Assembly (NCBI GenBank): GCA_040387195.1
Contig: JAZKEF010000006.1
Location: 62,001 to 126,000, forward strand
DNA: 64,000 nucleotides
DNA from: UKL13-3 sp040387195
GTDB taxonomy: Bacteria > Bacteroidota > Bacteroidia > UKL13-3
Direction of reading: 5' to 3'
In this document: positions 19,686-28,746 of the stretch, one piece after another
How positions within the stretch are numbered: the first letter of the stretch is position 1
How the letters are laid out: each line of letters opens with the position of its first letter
Notes under the pieces: generated by a model
The model's database searches: none
The model's input: the letters and a program-made list of their open reading frames with translations, nothing else
What the model was told of the DNA's origin: nothing
Program-made: the position numbers and the translations under genes

Positions 19686-20669
19686 TTGAAACTAACGGAA
19701 GAACATATTGATGAACTGATTGCCAAATACCTTGCCGGAGAAGCATCTCCCGAGGAAGCAATATTACTCGATGACTGGAAAAAAGAGTCACCTGAACATG
19801 AACGTTATTTTGTTGCTTGCTCCGAAACACTTCATCAAACAATACATCTTCCCATTGATACTACCGCTTTGTACAAACGGATTCTGTCGCGTGCAAATAT
19901 CAGTCAACCCAAAGTAGTTACATTAAAACCATTTTTCACTTCGCTGCGAATCGCTGCCTCTTTACTCATTGTATCACTCCTCGGTCTTACTTTTTACGTG
20001 CTCAACAAACAACCTCTTGCACCTGAAAAAACAGTTGCTGCTCGCAATCAAAGCATATCCGAGCAACTTGCAGATGGCTCTACCGTAACTTTGAATAAAC
20101 AATCGAAACTCACATTGCTGCAAGGATTTAATAGTAAACAACGTAAACTCAGACTTGAAGGTGAAGCATATTTTGAAGTGATCCATGATGTAGGAAAACC
20201 TTTTACGATTGATGCTGGAGGAATTGAAATAACAGATATCGGAACTGCATTTAATGTACAAGCCAACCGCGAAAGTGATTCTGTAATTGTGCATGTAACC
20301 GAAGGCATTGTGAACCTTGCAACTCCCGATACCAACTTTCAACTGGTTGCAACCCAAACGGCTCTATTCATTCGTTCACAACGCACCCTCAACATCCTAC
20401 CTTCTTTCGATCAAAATAATACTGCTTATCACAGCAAAAAATTCAGGTTCAAGGCTCAAAAACTTCACAACGTATTGCAAACAATCAATCAGGTATACGA
20501 CCAACCGATTACCCTTAATAACGCTTTACTTTCCGACTGTTTAATTACTGTTGATTTCATGAATGAAACACCTGAAACCATTGCCTCTATTATTAGTGAG
20601 ACCTTGGGCATTTCTTATCGCAAAACAGAAACAGGTTTTGAGTTAAACGGTAATACCTGCCTGCAATAA
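19686..20669 (+). CDS. FecR-family anti-sigma factor
   Basis: A 327-aa single-pass inner-membrane protein. The cytoplasmic N-terminus (LTEEHIDELIAKYLAGEASPEE) is the anti-sigma part. One membrane segment is at about residues 82-105 (IAASLLIVSLLGLTFYVL). A periplasmic FecR domain follows (about 115-215: QLADGSTVTLNKQSKL, LEGEAYFEVIHDVGKPFTI, TDIGTAFNVQA), then a C-terminal DUF4974/STN-like domain (about 250-322). The protein is expected to hold the upstream sigma factor inactive until an outer-membrane signal arrives. The start is a TTG, the only candidate upstream of the conserved N-terminus. Its TAA overlaps the next ATG by one base, indicating translational coupling to the STN-domain gene. 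Confidence 0.92.
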   Translation: MKLTEEHIDELIAKYLAGEASPEEAILLDDWKKESPEHERYFVACSETLHQTIHLPIDTTALYKRILSRANISQPKVVTLKPFFTSLRIAASLLIVSLLGLTFYVLNKQPLAPEKTVAARNQSISEQLADGSTVTLNKQSKLTLLQGFNSKQRKLRLEGEAYFEVIHDVGKPFTIDAGGIEITDIGTAFNVQANRESDSVIVHVTEGIVNLATPDTNFQLVATQTALFIRSQRTLNILPSFDQNNTAYHSKKFRFKAQKLHNVLQTINQVYDQPITLNNALLSDCLITVDFMNETPETIASIISETLGISYRKTETGFELNGNTCLQ

Positions 20670-22615
20670 TGAATCGTTGGGTTGGCATATGTTTGTTATT
20701 TTTGTGTTCGGTACATGCCATTGCACAATCAAGCATTCCGGCACTGGAACGAACTGTTTCCATCGATGTAAACAATGAAACCATCAGTACTATTTTGCAG
20801 TCTATTGCAGCACAAACCCATGTAAAGTTTTCATACAGTCCGACTGTTATTCCATCACAACAGAAAACAACTTTTCGCTGCAACAAAAAACCCATACGGG
20901 TTGTTCTTTCTTTATTGTTTAAAGATGAAATAAACTGGAAACAAAAAGGCGATTTTATTATTCTCACTCCAAAACCTGCCGTTAAAACCAAGGCTCAAAA
21001 ACATGTTACAATAAGCGGGTATGTATATACAGCTGGTGGCGACAAATTGAGCACTGTAAGCATTGTGAGTGAAGGTACCCGTTCGGCTGCCGTCACCAAT
21101 CAATATGGCTATTTCACACTGGATGTATCGCCAGAACAACTGCCGCTGGCTGTGAAAATTGTGAAAGAAAATTATCCCGATACAACCATTCACCTCACCA
21201 AAGAAAACACAATGGTGGATGTATCTCTTCCTCCTAAAGCTGACAGTACAAAAACGGATAGCTCTTTGTTCCGTAAACAACTTGTCTCTACCGGAAAATT
21301 TTTCGGTCAACTATTTGTGAATGATGCAACGCAATCAACCATGCGGAACTTTAAAGATACTCTTTTCACTAAAGTGCAGTTCTCTTTTATTCCTTACATC
21401 AGTACAAACAAATTATTATCCGGAAACACCATTAATGATGTTTCCATTAACATACTTGCGGGGTATTCTCAAGGGATTCGGGTTGCCGAAATAGGGGGAT
21501 TGTTTAACATCGACAGGGGTGATGTAAAATCATTCCAGGCCGCAGGATTATGCAACCTGGTGAGTGGAAATAATTCGGGGGCACAGCTTGCCGGTATTGC
21601 CAATATTAACGGGGGGCGAGTGGATGGAATGAGAGCAGCAGGATTGGTGAATATCGGTCATCATATAAAGGGGACCCAACTGGCGGGATGGTTTAATATC
21701 AATGCAAATTTCAGAGACGGATTCTGCAATTACAAATCTCTTACCAACGATACTGTAATTGGAGTGCAGGCAGCAGGATTTGCCAACATGAACAGTGGTT
21801 ATGCCAACGGAGTCAGGTTAGGAGGCTTATACAACATTGGAAATACGATGAATGGGGTGCAGGTTGCCGGACTATTCAACACACAAATCGGATATTTTCA
21901 TGGAGTGCAGGTTGCGGGATTGTTTAATGCAACACGCGATACATCTTCCGGTGTACAGGTTGCCGGATTGTTTAATGTGAATGGCCGAAGTGCCAATCAT
22001 GTAAGTATTGCAGGTCTTGCTAATTTCAACCTGGCACAAACAAGGGGACTGCAGCTCACCTCTATTGTAAATTACACACGTTCCTTAAAAGGTGTTCAAA
22101 TCGCATTGCTTAATTTTTCGGATAGTTGCGAAGGAACACCCATTGGTCTTATTAATTTTGCCGCTAAGGGTTATCATAAAGTTGAAGTGTTTGGCGATGA
22201 AGTATTGTATACCCAACTCGCATTGCGCACTGGCGTATTGCATTTGCATAATATTTTTATTGCGGGAGTAGATATGACGCGCAGAGTGGATGCGTTGTGG
22301 AGTTTGGGTTATGGTTTGGGGTCTTATAAAAGGCTTAATGAAAAATGGTTGTTTGGAACAGATGTCACAGTGCAACTTCTTATTCAGAATGAACCGATAA
22401 CGGATGCATCGGCAACAATGGGAGCTGTATTTGTCGCATTGGAACGAACCTATTCACAAAAATTTTCAATAGCTTTTGGACCATCATTTAAATTCTTTCA
22501 TGGCCGCGAAGGCTTGAGTAATATACTTGCACCTTATTCGGTTTTACCCATAAGTGACGGTCTCAATGCTTTTAAAATGTGGGCCGGAGCAAAAGTTTCG
22601 TTTAGATTTTTCTAG
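20669..22615 (+). CDS. STN-domain outer-membrane protein with GVQVAGLFN surface repeats
   Basis: A 648-aa exported protein with signal peptide ending HAIAQ (about residue 20). An STN domain (secretin/TonB short N-terminal, about 28-97) is followed by a carboxypeptidase-regulatory-like beta-sandwich (about 113-190). From about 265 to 505 there are some 13 repeats of 20-24 residues with the core GxQxAGLFN, resembling LA_2272-type surface repeats. The C-terminal 140 residues have alternating strands and end in a terminal phenylalanine (KVSFRFF), as in outer-membrane beta-barrels. No TonB plug is visible. It is the third gene of the sigma/FecR operon and overlaps the FecR stop by one base. The STN domain normally sits on TonB transducers and contacts FecR in the periplasm, so this protein may be the sensor of the pair (inference). 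Confidence 0.8.
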   Translation: MNRWVGICLLFLCSVHAIAQSSIPALERTVSIDVNNETISTILQSIAAQTHVKFSYSPTVIPSQQKTTFRCNKKPIRVVLSLLFKDEINWKQKGDFIILTPKPAVKTKAQKHVTISGYVYTAGGDKLSTVSIVSEGTRSAAVTNQYGYFTLDVSPEQLPLAVKIVKENYPDTTIHLTKENTMVDVSLPPKADSTKTDSSLFRKQLVSTGKFFGQLFVNDATQSTMRNFKDTLFTKVQFSFIPYISTNKLLSGNTINDVSINILAGYSQGIRVAEIGGLFNIDRGDVKSFQAAGLCNLVSGNNSGAQLAGIANINGGRVDGMRAAGLVNIGHHIKGTQLAGWFNINANFRDGFCNYKSLTNDTVIGVQAAGFANMNSGYANGVRLGGLYNIGNTMNGVQVAGLFNTQIGYFHGVQVAGLFNATRDTSSGVQVAGLFNVNGRSANHVSIAGLANFNLAQTRGLQLTSIVNYTRSLKGVQIALLNFSDSCEGTPIGLINFAAKGYHKVEVFGDEVLYTQLALRTGVLHLHNIFIAGVDMTRRVDALWSLGYGLGSYKRLNEKWLFGTDVTVQLLIQNEPITDASATMGAVFVALERTYSQKFSIAFGPSFKFFHGREGLSNILAPYSVLPISDGLNAFKMWAGAKVSFRFF

Positions 22616-22640
22616 TCTTGCTAAAACTATATAGCCGTCC

Positions 22641-22732
22641 GTGATATGGTTGTGCGAAAAGTTTCGCCCCTAAAGGGGCTTGGGGCATTTTTCCTTTATT
22701 TGGGCTACCGGGGTTGGGTCCCTACGGGACTG
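22641..22732 (+). repeat. REP-like dispersed repeat, copy B
   Basis: A second copy of the 93-bp element at 18779-18871, same orientation, with cleaner hairpins GCCCC-TAAA-GGGGC and GTCCC-TAC-GGGAC. It lies 25 bp after the stop of the STN-domain gene and about 120 bp before the promoter motif of the TonB receptor, the same order as copy A. Confidence 0.75.
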
Positions 22733-22854
22733 AATGTGCATCCGTAAAGCTCAATAATCATCAGGCAATAACCATGTACCATCGGCAATGGACCTCGGAC
22801 GCTCAACTCCCGACCCAAACCTCCACGCATGAAATGCAAAAAAACTAAAACTGC

Positions 22855-22877
22855 TATAAGGGTATCTTTCAATTGAG
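22855..22877 (+). promoter_or_regulatory. Putative ECF-type promoter motif upstream of the TonB receptor
   Basis: TATAAGGGTA, four bases, then TCAATTGAG, matching the motif before the sigma gene at every position but one outside the spacer. It ends 11 bp before the ATG at 22889. It suggests the receptor is a target of the same sigma factor. Confidence 0.55.
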
Positions 22878-22888
22878 GTGTTATACAG

Positions 22889-25294
22889 ATGAAAAAACAT
22901 ACAACATCACCAATGAACACTTTACTCAAAACATTTATCCGTTTGCTGGCTCAAAGCATTTCTTTTATTTTTTTGTTACTTATCTGCACACAAACATTTG
23001 GACAAAATCTAACTCAAACCATTCGCGGAACCATAATTGACAAGGTATCGCAGAGTCCGATGACGGGAGCAGTGGTACAACTGCTGAATGCCCAACCTGC
23101 AAAAGGAACTGCAACTGATGTCAATGGAAAATTTGAACTTACCGGTGTTCCTGTCGGGAGGCAGACATTAAAAATTTCGTATATCGGTTACAAGGAATAT
23201 ACCCTTCCGAACATCACCGTGAACTCGGGAAAAGAAGTAGTGATTACCATTCAGCTCGAAGAAAATATCAATACCACACAGGAAGTGGTAATAAAAGCTA
23301 AGTTGGAAAAAAACAAACCGCTTAACGAAATGTCGACCGTAAGTACCCGTACGTTTTCGGTGGAAGAAACCCAGAAATTTGCCGCAGCCGTTAATGATCC
23401 TGCACGTATGGCTACATCCTTTGCCGGAGTGATTGCGGGTAATGATGGGAACAATACCATCTCTATCCGTGGAAATTCACCCAATGGATTATTGTGGCGC
23501 ATGGAAGGGGTGGACATTCCGAATCCAAATCATTTTTCAAGTGTGGGTACATCGGGTGGCGGAATCTCTATTTTAAGTGCACAGTTGCTCAGCAATTCCG
23601 ATTTTATGACGGGAGCTTTTGCCTCAGAATACGGCAATGCCTTATCGGGAGTGTTTGATTTAAAACTGCGTAAAGGGAACAACCAAAAAAGAGAACATAC
23701 TTTCCAGGCAGGTGTGTTGGGAATTGATGTAGCCAGTGAAGGACCCATCAAAAAAGACTATGAGGGTTCATACCTTGTTAATTACCGCTACTCCACCCTT
23801 TCATTACTGGGCGCCATTGGTGTAAATGTGGTTGGTGATGCAAGTACCGACTTTCAGGATCTTTCCTTTAACGTTTCGTTACCTACTCAAACATTCGGTA
23901 CCTTCGGGGTATTCGGATTTGGCGGTTTGAGTTCGCAGGTTTCACCCGGTAAAAATGACTCAACGTTGTGGAAAGAAGAATCCAACAAACAATATCCTTC
24001 AACGTTTCATGCCTACACCGGGACGTTTGGGGTAAACAATCTTAAACGTATTGGAAACAAATGTTACATCAAAACATCGCTGGTATTTTCAGGTAGCGAT
24101 AATGGTTTCAATGAAAAAGAAATTGATCGCAACTATGTTACTCAACAACATTATGAGCAGGCATATGTACAAAGCCGCCTTGCATTATCATCAACCTTCA
24201 CGCATAAAATAAATGCAAAAAACAGCTTCCGTTCCGGTTTTATTCTGAGTGGCTTACATTACAATTTCTTTCAAAAATATTTAGACGATTCATCAAAGGT
24301 GATGAAAACCTATCTTGAAACATCCGGCAATACATCAACCATGCAGGCTTTCGGTCAATGGAATCATAAATTGAATGCCCGCTTCACCACAAATATTGGA
24401 TTACATTCGTTATTCCTGAGCTTGAATAATACTTATTCCTTAGAGCCACGTGCTTCCATTAAATATGATATCAGTGCCAAACAAAACATTGCACTCGGTT
24501 ACGGTTTACATGGTCAGATTCAACCCATGGGAGCATACTTTGCCAAAGATGAAAACAATGCATTTGTAAACAAACAACTGGAAATGACAAAAGCGCATCA
24601 TCTGGTGCTATCCCATGATATCAATGTAAATCCGTATACACATATTAAAACAGAAATTTACTACCAGGATCTGTTCAATGTGCCGATCAGCAAAGACCCG
24701 TCTTCCACTTTTTCGATGCTCAATGCTGTTGAAGGATTCAATACCGATGCATTGGTAAACACTGGTGCCGGACGTAATTACGGACTAGAACTCACCCTTG
24801 AGCGTTTCCTCCACCGCAATTTTTATTACCTGCTTTCCATGTCGCTATATGAATCCAAATACCGTGCAGCCAATAATGAGTGGTATGATACCCGTTTCAA
24901 TACCAATTATGCCACAACGTTAACTGCAGGAAAAGAATGGGAGCTTTCCGAAAAACGTAAGAAAAAAATTGTGGGTCTGAGTACCAAACTTGTTTATGTA
25001 GGCGGACTCCGGAACACTCCAATTGATCTTGCACGCTCGCTGGCAGCAGGAACCCAAAAAGAAGATGACTCCAACCCATACAGCATCCAGAATCCCGATT
25101 ATTTCAGGATTGATATCAAGCTTAGTCTGAAACGCAACTTTGCCCATTCAACCTCTACCCTGTCGCTTGATTTACAAAACGCAACCAATCGTGAAAATAT
25201 TGGAGGCCAATACTTTAACAAGAACACAGGCAAGCTGCAATATTTCTACCAGGCTGGATTGATTCCGGTACTTGCATACAAAATAGAATTCTAG
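22889..25294 (+). CDS. TonB-dependent outer-membrane receptor
   Basis: An 801-aa receptor with an N-terminal signal sequence (hydrophobic about residues 20-33, site near TFGQ). A carboxypeptidase-regulatory-like domain follows (about 43-125: IRGTIIDKVSQSPMTGAVV, GKFELTGVPVGRQTLKISYIGY), then a TonB plug (about 135-260: ISIRGNSPNGLLWRMEGVDIPNPNHF, GAFASEYGNALSGVFDLKLRKG) and a beta-barrel to the end (VLAYKIEF). No SusD-like partner follows, and no STN domain is present. In-frame ATG codons at 22889 and 22913 are both possible starts; the first is listed. The upstream motif shared with the sigma gene suggests control by that ECF factor. The substrate is unknown. Confidence 0.9.
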   Translation: MKKHTTSPMNTLLKTFIRLLAQSISFIFLLLICTQTFGQNLTQTIRGTIIDKVSQSPMTGAVVQLLNAQPAKGTATDVNGKFELTGVPVGRQTLKISYIGYKEYTLPNITVNSGKEVVITIQLEENINTTQEVVIKAKLEKNKPLNEMSTVSTRTFSVEETQKFAAAVNDPARMATSFAGVIAGNDGNNTISIRGNSPNGLLWRMEGVDIPNPNHFSSVGTSGGGISILSAQLLSNSDFMTGAFASEYGNALSGVFDLKLRKGNNQKREHTFQAGVLGIDVASEGPIKKDYEGSYLVNYRYSTLSLLGAIGVNVVGDASTDFQDLSFNVSLPTQTFGTFGVFGFGGLSSQVSPGKNDSTLWKEESNKQYPSTFHAYTGTFGVNNLKRIGNKCYIKTSLVFSGSDNGFNEKEIDRNYVTQQHYEQAYVQSRLALSSTFTHKINAKNSFRSGFILSGLHYNFFQKYLDDSSKVMKTYLETSGNTSTMQAFGQWNHKLNARFTTNIGLHSLFLSLNNTYSLEPRASIKYDISAKQNIALGYGLHGQIQPMGAYFAKDENNAFVNKQLEMTKAHHLVLSHDINVNPYTHIKTEIYYQDLFNVPISKDPSSTFSMLNAVEGFNTDALVNTGAGRNYGLELTLERFLHRNFYYLLSMSLYESKYRAANNEWYDTRFNTNYATTLTAGKEWELSEKRKKKIVGLSTKLVYVGGLRNTPIDLARSLAAGTQKEDDSNPYSIQNPDYFRIDIKLSLKRNFAHSTSTLSLDLQNATNRENIGGQYFNKNTGKLQYFYQAGLIPVLAYKIEF

Positions 25295-25372
25295 TCGCCT
25301 GCCGGATTTAACCATTAACCGACAGTATATTATCTTTAGTCGATTCACACTAGGCATTGAAAGGAATTGGAT

Positions 25373-25380
25373 TACTTTTG
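25373..25380 (+). promoter_or_regulatory. Putative -7 promoter element (TACTTTTG) of the second TonB receptor operon
   Basis: TACTTTTG matches TAnnTTTG and lies 18 bp before the ATG at 25399. No well-spaced -33 TTG was seen. The element differs from the ECF-type motif before the first receptor, so the two receptor genes appear to be controlled separately. Confidence 0.4.
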
Positions 25381-25398
25381 CGCCCCGAATAAACCACT

Positions 25399-27813
25399 AT
25401 GAATAAATATCTCATTACACCACTCTTATTACTCCTTGCTTTGGGGGCATTTGCCCAAAAACGAGGAAACCGCCACACGGTTAGCGGAACCATTAAGGAC
25501 GCCCGAAACGGAGAAGTCCTTATTGGCGTAAATGTCTTTATTGAAGAACTTAAAATCGGAGTTGCCACCAACACCTATGGTTTTTATGCACTCAGTGTTC
25601 CGCCCGGAAAATACAAAGTTTCCATTACCTACATAGGATACCTTACCCAGCATCAGGATATTGATTTATCTGCAGGCGACCAGAAATTTAACACTGAACT
25701 TGCCGAAGATAAAAAGGAATTGAAAGAAGTTGTGATCAGTACCGATAAAGCTGACGCACGCAATGTGGAGCAGAACAAAATGAGCGTGGTGAAAGTAGAC
25801 ATCAAGGAAGTGAAAAAAATCCCATTGCTCTTGGGTGAAGTAGACATTATCAAAGCTGTACAATTGTTGCCGGGTGTGCAGGCAGCCGGAGATGGCAGTT
25901 CCAACCTTATTGTAAGGGGTGGAAATATTGACCACAACCTGGTATTGCTGGATGAGGCCGTTGTATACAATCCTTCACACGTGCTCGGATTTTTCTCTAC
26001 TTTTAACGGAGATGCCATCAAGGATTTTGAAATTTACAAAGGCGGGATCCCGTCCCAATACGGAGGCCGTTTGGCTTCGGTACTGGATGTGCGCATGAAG
26101 GATGGTAACTCGAAAGATTTTAATGTCTCGGGAGGCATCGGAGTATTGTCGTCACGACTAACCGTTGAAGGTCCTATCATTAAAAACAAATCTTCCTTTA
26201 TGGTTTCGGGTCGCAGAAGTTACTTTGATGTGTTTTTTCCGCTAAGCGATGATCTCAAAAACACACAAGCTTATTTTGGCGATTTAAATGTAAAACTCAA
26301 CTATACTATCAGCGATAAGGATAAGTTATTCTTCTCATCATATTATGGCAGGGATAAACTGGGCTTTGGCGGACTCTTCGGATTCGGTTGGGGGAACTTA
26401 ACAACCACCGCCCGCTGGAACCATATCTTCAGCAACAAGCTGTTTGTAAATACAAGTATGGTATACAGCCGTTATGATTATGATCTGGATATCAATATTG
26501 CTAAAAACCTGAACTTTACCCGTACCAATTTTATCAATGATGCCAACTTTAAAATTGACGGTAGTTATTTCATCTCTCCAAAGAGCAGTTTGAAATTCGG
26601 AACCAAACAAAATTACTATGTTTTTGAACCGGGTATCCGCACACCCATAACAAGCGAGTCGATTATTTCAGCTGCGACACTTCCCAAGAAAAGAGCATTT
26701 GAACAAGCATATTATGCAAGTCATCTTTTAAAACTGGGTGCCCGCACATCCGTTGAATATGGGGCACGGATCTCTGTATTCTCTAATATTGGTGACGGAC
26801 GAACCATCAATTATGTTGGAGGAAACCCTACCATCATTGACAATGGTTTTATCAAAGAAGGCATCAAGGATTCATCCAACATGTATACCAATTACAGCAG
26901 TGGCCAAATCTATAATACCTTCATTGGATTTGAACCCCGTTTTAACCTTACCTATTTGTTAAATGCCAACAGTTCTGTTAAACTATCCTACAACAGAATG
27001 TACCAATACATGCATTTGATCCAGAATATCACAGCCGCAACCGGTCAGGAATTCTGGACACCTTCCGATAAATACATTAAACCGCAGATGGCTGATCAGG
27101 TTGCAGCAGGATATTTCAGAAACTTTGGCAACAATACAATTGAAGCTTCGGCAGAAGTGTATTACAAACAAATGAAAAACACCGTTGAAATCAGGGATGG
27201 TGCGGATCTGGATTTTAACGAAGCAACCGAAGGACAGGTTGTAGCCGGACAAGGAAGAGCTTACGGAATTGAATTCTTTGTAAGAAAACAAAGAGGTAAA
27301 ACAACAGGATGGATCGGATATACACTTGCCAAATCCGAACGTCAGGCCGATAATATCAATAACGGTGATTGGTACGCATTCCGTTTCGACAGAAGACACT
27401 ACCTTACCCTTGTGGTAAACCAGGAAATTACTCCGCGTGTGAGTATCGGTGGAAGTTTTATTTATGCATCAGGTGAAGCATTTACCATTGCCTCACAACG
27501 GTATGGTTTGCCATCTCTGGGTGGTGATAAAATCAGCATTGATTATGGCGACCGTAACGGAGCGCGCTTTCCTGATTACCACCGTTTGGATTTATCGCTC
27601 ACCATCAACCAGGCTAAAACTGAAGCAAGACCTCTATGGATATTTAAAAAACGACCTTTTGAAGGAAGTTGGGTATTCTCTCTTTACAATGCGTATGGAA
27701 GAAAAAATGCTTACACCCTGTCGTATGAAAACAATGACCAGGGCGTACCAACTGTATACAAATGGTACCTCTTCACCTTTGTACCTGCTGTTACATATAA
27801 CTTCAAATTCTAA
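25399..27813 (+). CDS. TonB-dependent receptor paired with a DUF4249 lipoprotein
   Basis: An 804-aa receptor with signal peptide MNKYLITPLLLLLALGAFAQ, a carboxypeptidase-regulatory-like domain (about 27-110: VSGTIKDARNGEVLIGVNVF, PPGKYKVSITYIGY), a plug (about 140-245: IIKAVQLLPGVQAAGDGSS, LIVRGGNIDHNLVLLDEAVV, GGIPSQYGGRLASVLDV) and a beta-barrel ending VTYNFKF. The plug type differs from that of the preceding receptor. The DUF4249 lipoprotein starts 14 bp after the stop, a recurrent receptor-lipoprotein pair in Bacteroidota. The transported ligand cannot be read from sequence. Confidence 0.92.
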   Translation: MNKYLITPLLLLLALGAFAQKRGNRHTVSGTIKDARNGEVLIGVNVFIEELKIGVATNTYGFYALSVPPGKYKVSITYIGYLTQHQDIDLSAGDQKFNTELAEDKKELKEVVISTDKADARNVEQNKMSVVKVDIKEVKKIPLLLGEVDIIKAVQLLPGVQAAGDGSSNLIVRGGNIDHNLVLLDEAVVYNPSHVLGFFSTFNGDAIKDFEIYKGGIPSQYGGRLASVLDVRMKDGNSKDFNVSGGIGVLSSRLTVEGPIIKNKSSFMVSGRRSYFDVFFPLSDDLKNTQAYFGDLNVKLNYTISDKDKLFFSSYYGRDKLGFGGLFGFGWGNLTTTARWNHIFSNKLFVNTSMVYSRYDYDLDINIAKNLNFTRTNFINDANFKIDGSYFISPKSSLKFGTKQNYYVFEPGIRTPITSESIISAATLPKKRAFEQAYYASHLLKLGARTSVEYGARISVFSNIGDGRTINYVGGNPTIIDNGFIKEGIKDSSNMYTNYSSGQIYNTFIGFEPRFNLTYLLNANSSVKLSYNRMYQYMHLIQNITAATGQEFWTPSDKYIKPQMADQVAAGYFRNFGNNTIEASAEVYYKQMKNTVEIRDGADLDFNEATEGQVVAGQGRAYGIEFFVRKQRGKTTGWIGYTLAKSERQADNINNGDWYAFRFDRRHYLTLVVNQEITPRVSIGGSFIYASGEAFTIASQRYGLPSLGGDKISIDYGDRNGARFPDYHRLDLSLTINQAKTEARPLWIFKKRPFEGSWVFSLYNAYGRKNAYTLSYENNDQGVPTVYKWYLFTFVPAVTYNFKF

Positions 27814-27827
27814 CCCTACTATCCATC

Positions 27828-28631
27828 ATGAAAAACAAATTTATATATAGCATCTTAGCCCTTGTGTTCATCCTTCAATCTTGCAAGGAAGAAATTGATT
27901 TGAACGTACCCGGAGGCAAACAAAAGGTCGTAATTGAGTCGGAAGTAACCACCGAAACTGATAGCTCATTTGTAAAAGTTACCCGCACCGCTGATTATTA
28001 TTCAACCAATACCAACCTTGCCGTAACCAATGCAGTGGTTACCGTAAACGGACTTACTTTTTCACATACAGCTAACGGAATTTACAAGCCTGCTGCACCC
28101 TTTGCAGCGGTTGCAGGAACAACCTATAACCTGAATGTAATAGCTGACGGAGCAACGTATACTGCCACTTCACTCCTGGAACCAATGTTCCGTGTTGACT
28201 CCGTTTTCCAGGTGTTTAAACCCAAAGAAGGATTTTTAGATGCCGGTTATGCCATTAACTATATCGGGTTTGATGACCGCCCTAAAATCAAGTACACGTA
28301 TTTCCGTATGGGTTATTTCGATACCATCGTAGAACGCGATTCGATGGATAATAACCTTATTCTGTTTAACAGTGATCAGACTCCAATCGGAACTCCTTAC
28401 TTTTTTGAATTACCATTTACCCGTTTTCAACCACAGGAGGAAGTGATTCTGATCTTCAGGTCCGTTACCAAAGAGATGAACGATTTTATTGCCGCTTATA
28501 ATGAGCAGACATCAGGCGCTCCGGGACCATTCCAGGTACCACCTGCCAACTTGCCAACAAATATTAAAGGTGGAGCTATTGGGTATTTTGCCACGTACGA
28601 CATTATCCGAAGGCGGTATACGGTCAAATAA
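27828..28631 (+). CDS. DUF4249 domain-containing lipoprotein
   Basis: A 267-aa lipoprotein with signal sequence and lipobox LQSC (Cys about residue 19). The mature N-terminus KEEIDLNVPGGKQKVVIESEV and the following beta-rich segment (VTRTADYYSTNTNLAVTNAVVTVNG) match the DUF4249 family. It probably sits at the outer membrane with the upstream TonB receptor, as a surface binding component by analogy with other receptor-lipoprotein pairs; the true function of DUF4249 is not established. A convergent terminator starts 31 bp after the stop. Confidence 0.9.
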   Translation: MKNKFIYSILALVFILQSCKEEIDLNVPGGKQKVVIESEVTTETDSSFVKVTRTADYYSTNTNLAVTNAVVTVNGLTFSHTANGIYKPAAPFAAVAGTTYNLNVIADGATYTATSLLEPMFRVDSVFQVFKPKEGFLDAGYAINYIGFDDRPKIKYTYFRMGYFDTIVERDSMDNNLILFNSDQTPIGTPYFFELPFTRFQPQEEVILIFRSVTKEMNDFIAAYNEQTSGAPGPFQVPPANLPTNIKGGAIGYFATYDIIRRRYTVK

Positions 28632-28662
28632 TAAAAGCCGCTGATTACGCACATTCAAATTA

Positions 28663-28710
28663 TTAAAAGAGGAGTAACCGACAAAGTAACTCCTCTTTTA
28701 ATTTTATATC
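28663..28710. terminator. Bidirectional terminator between convergent genes
   Basis: A perfect 13-bp stem (TTAAAAGAGGAGT with ACTCCTCTTTTAA) surrounds a 13-base loop, with T-rich sequence on both outer flanks. It sits between the DUF4249 gene (plus) and the NTF2-like gene (minus), so it can serve both. Confidence 0.8.
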
Positions 28711-28746
28711 TTACTAATTAGCTTTTCTTCCTTCCAAATCTTAGCG

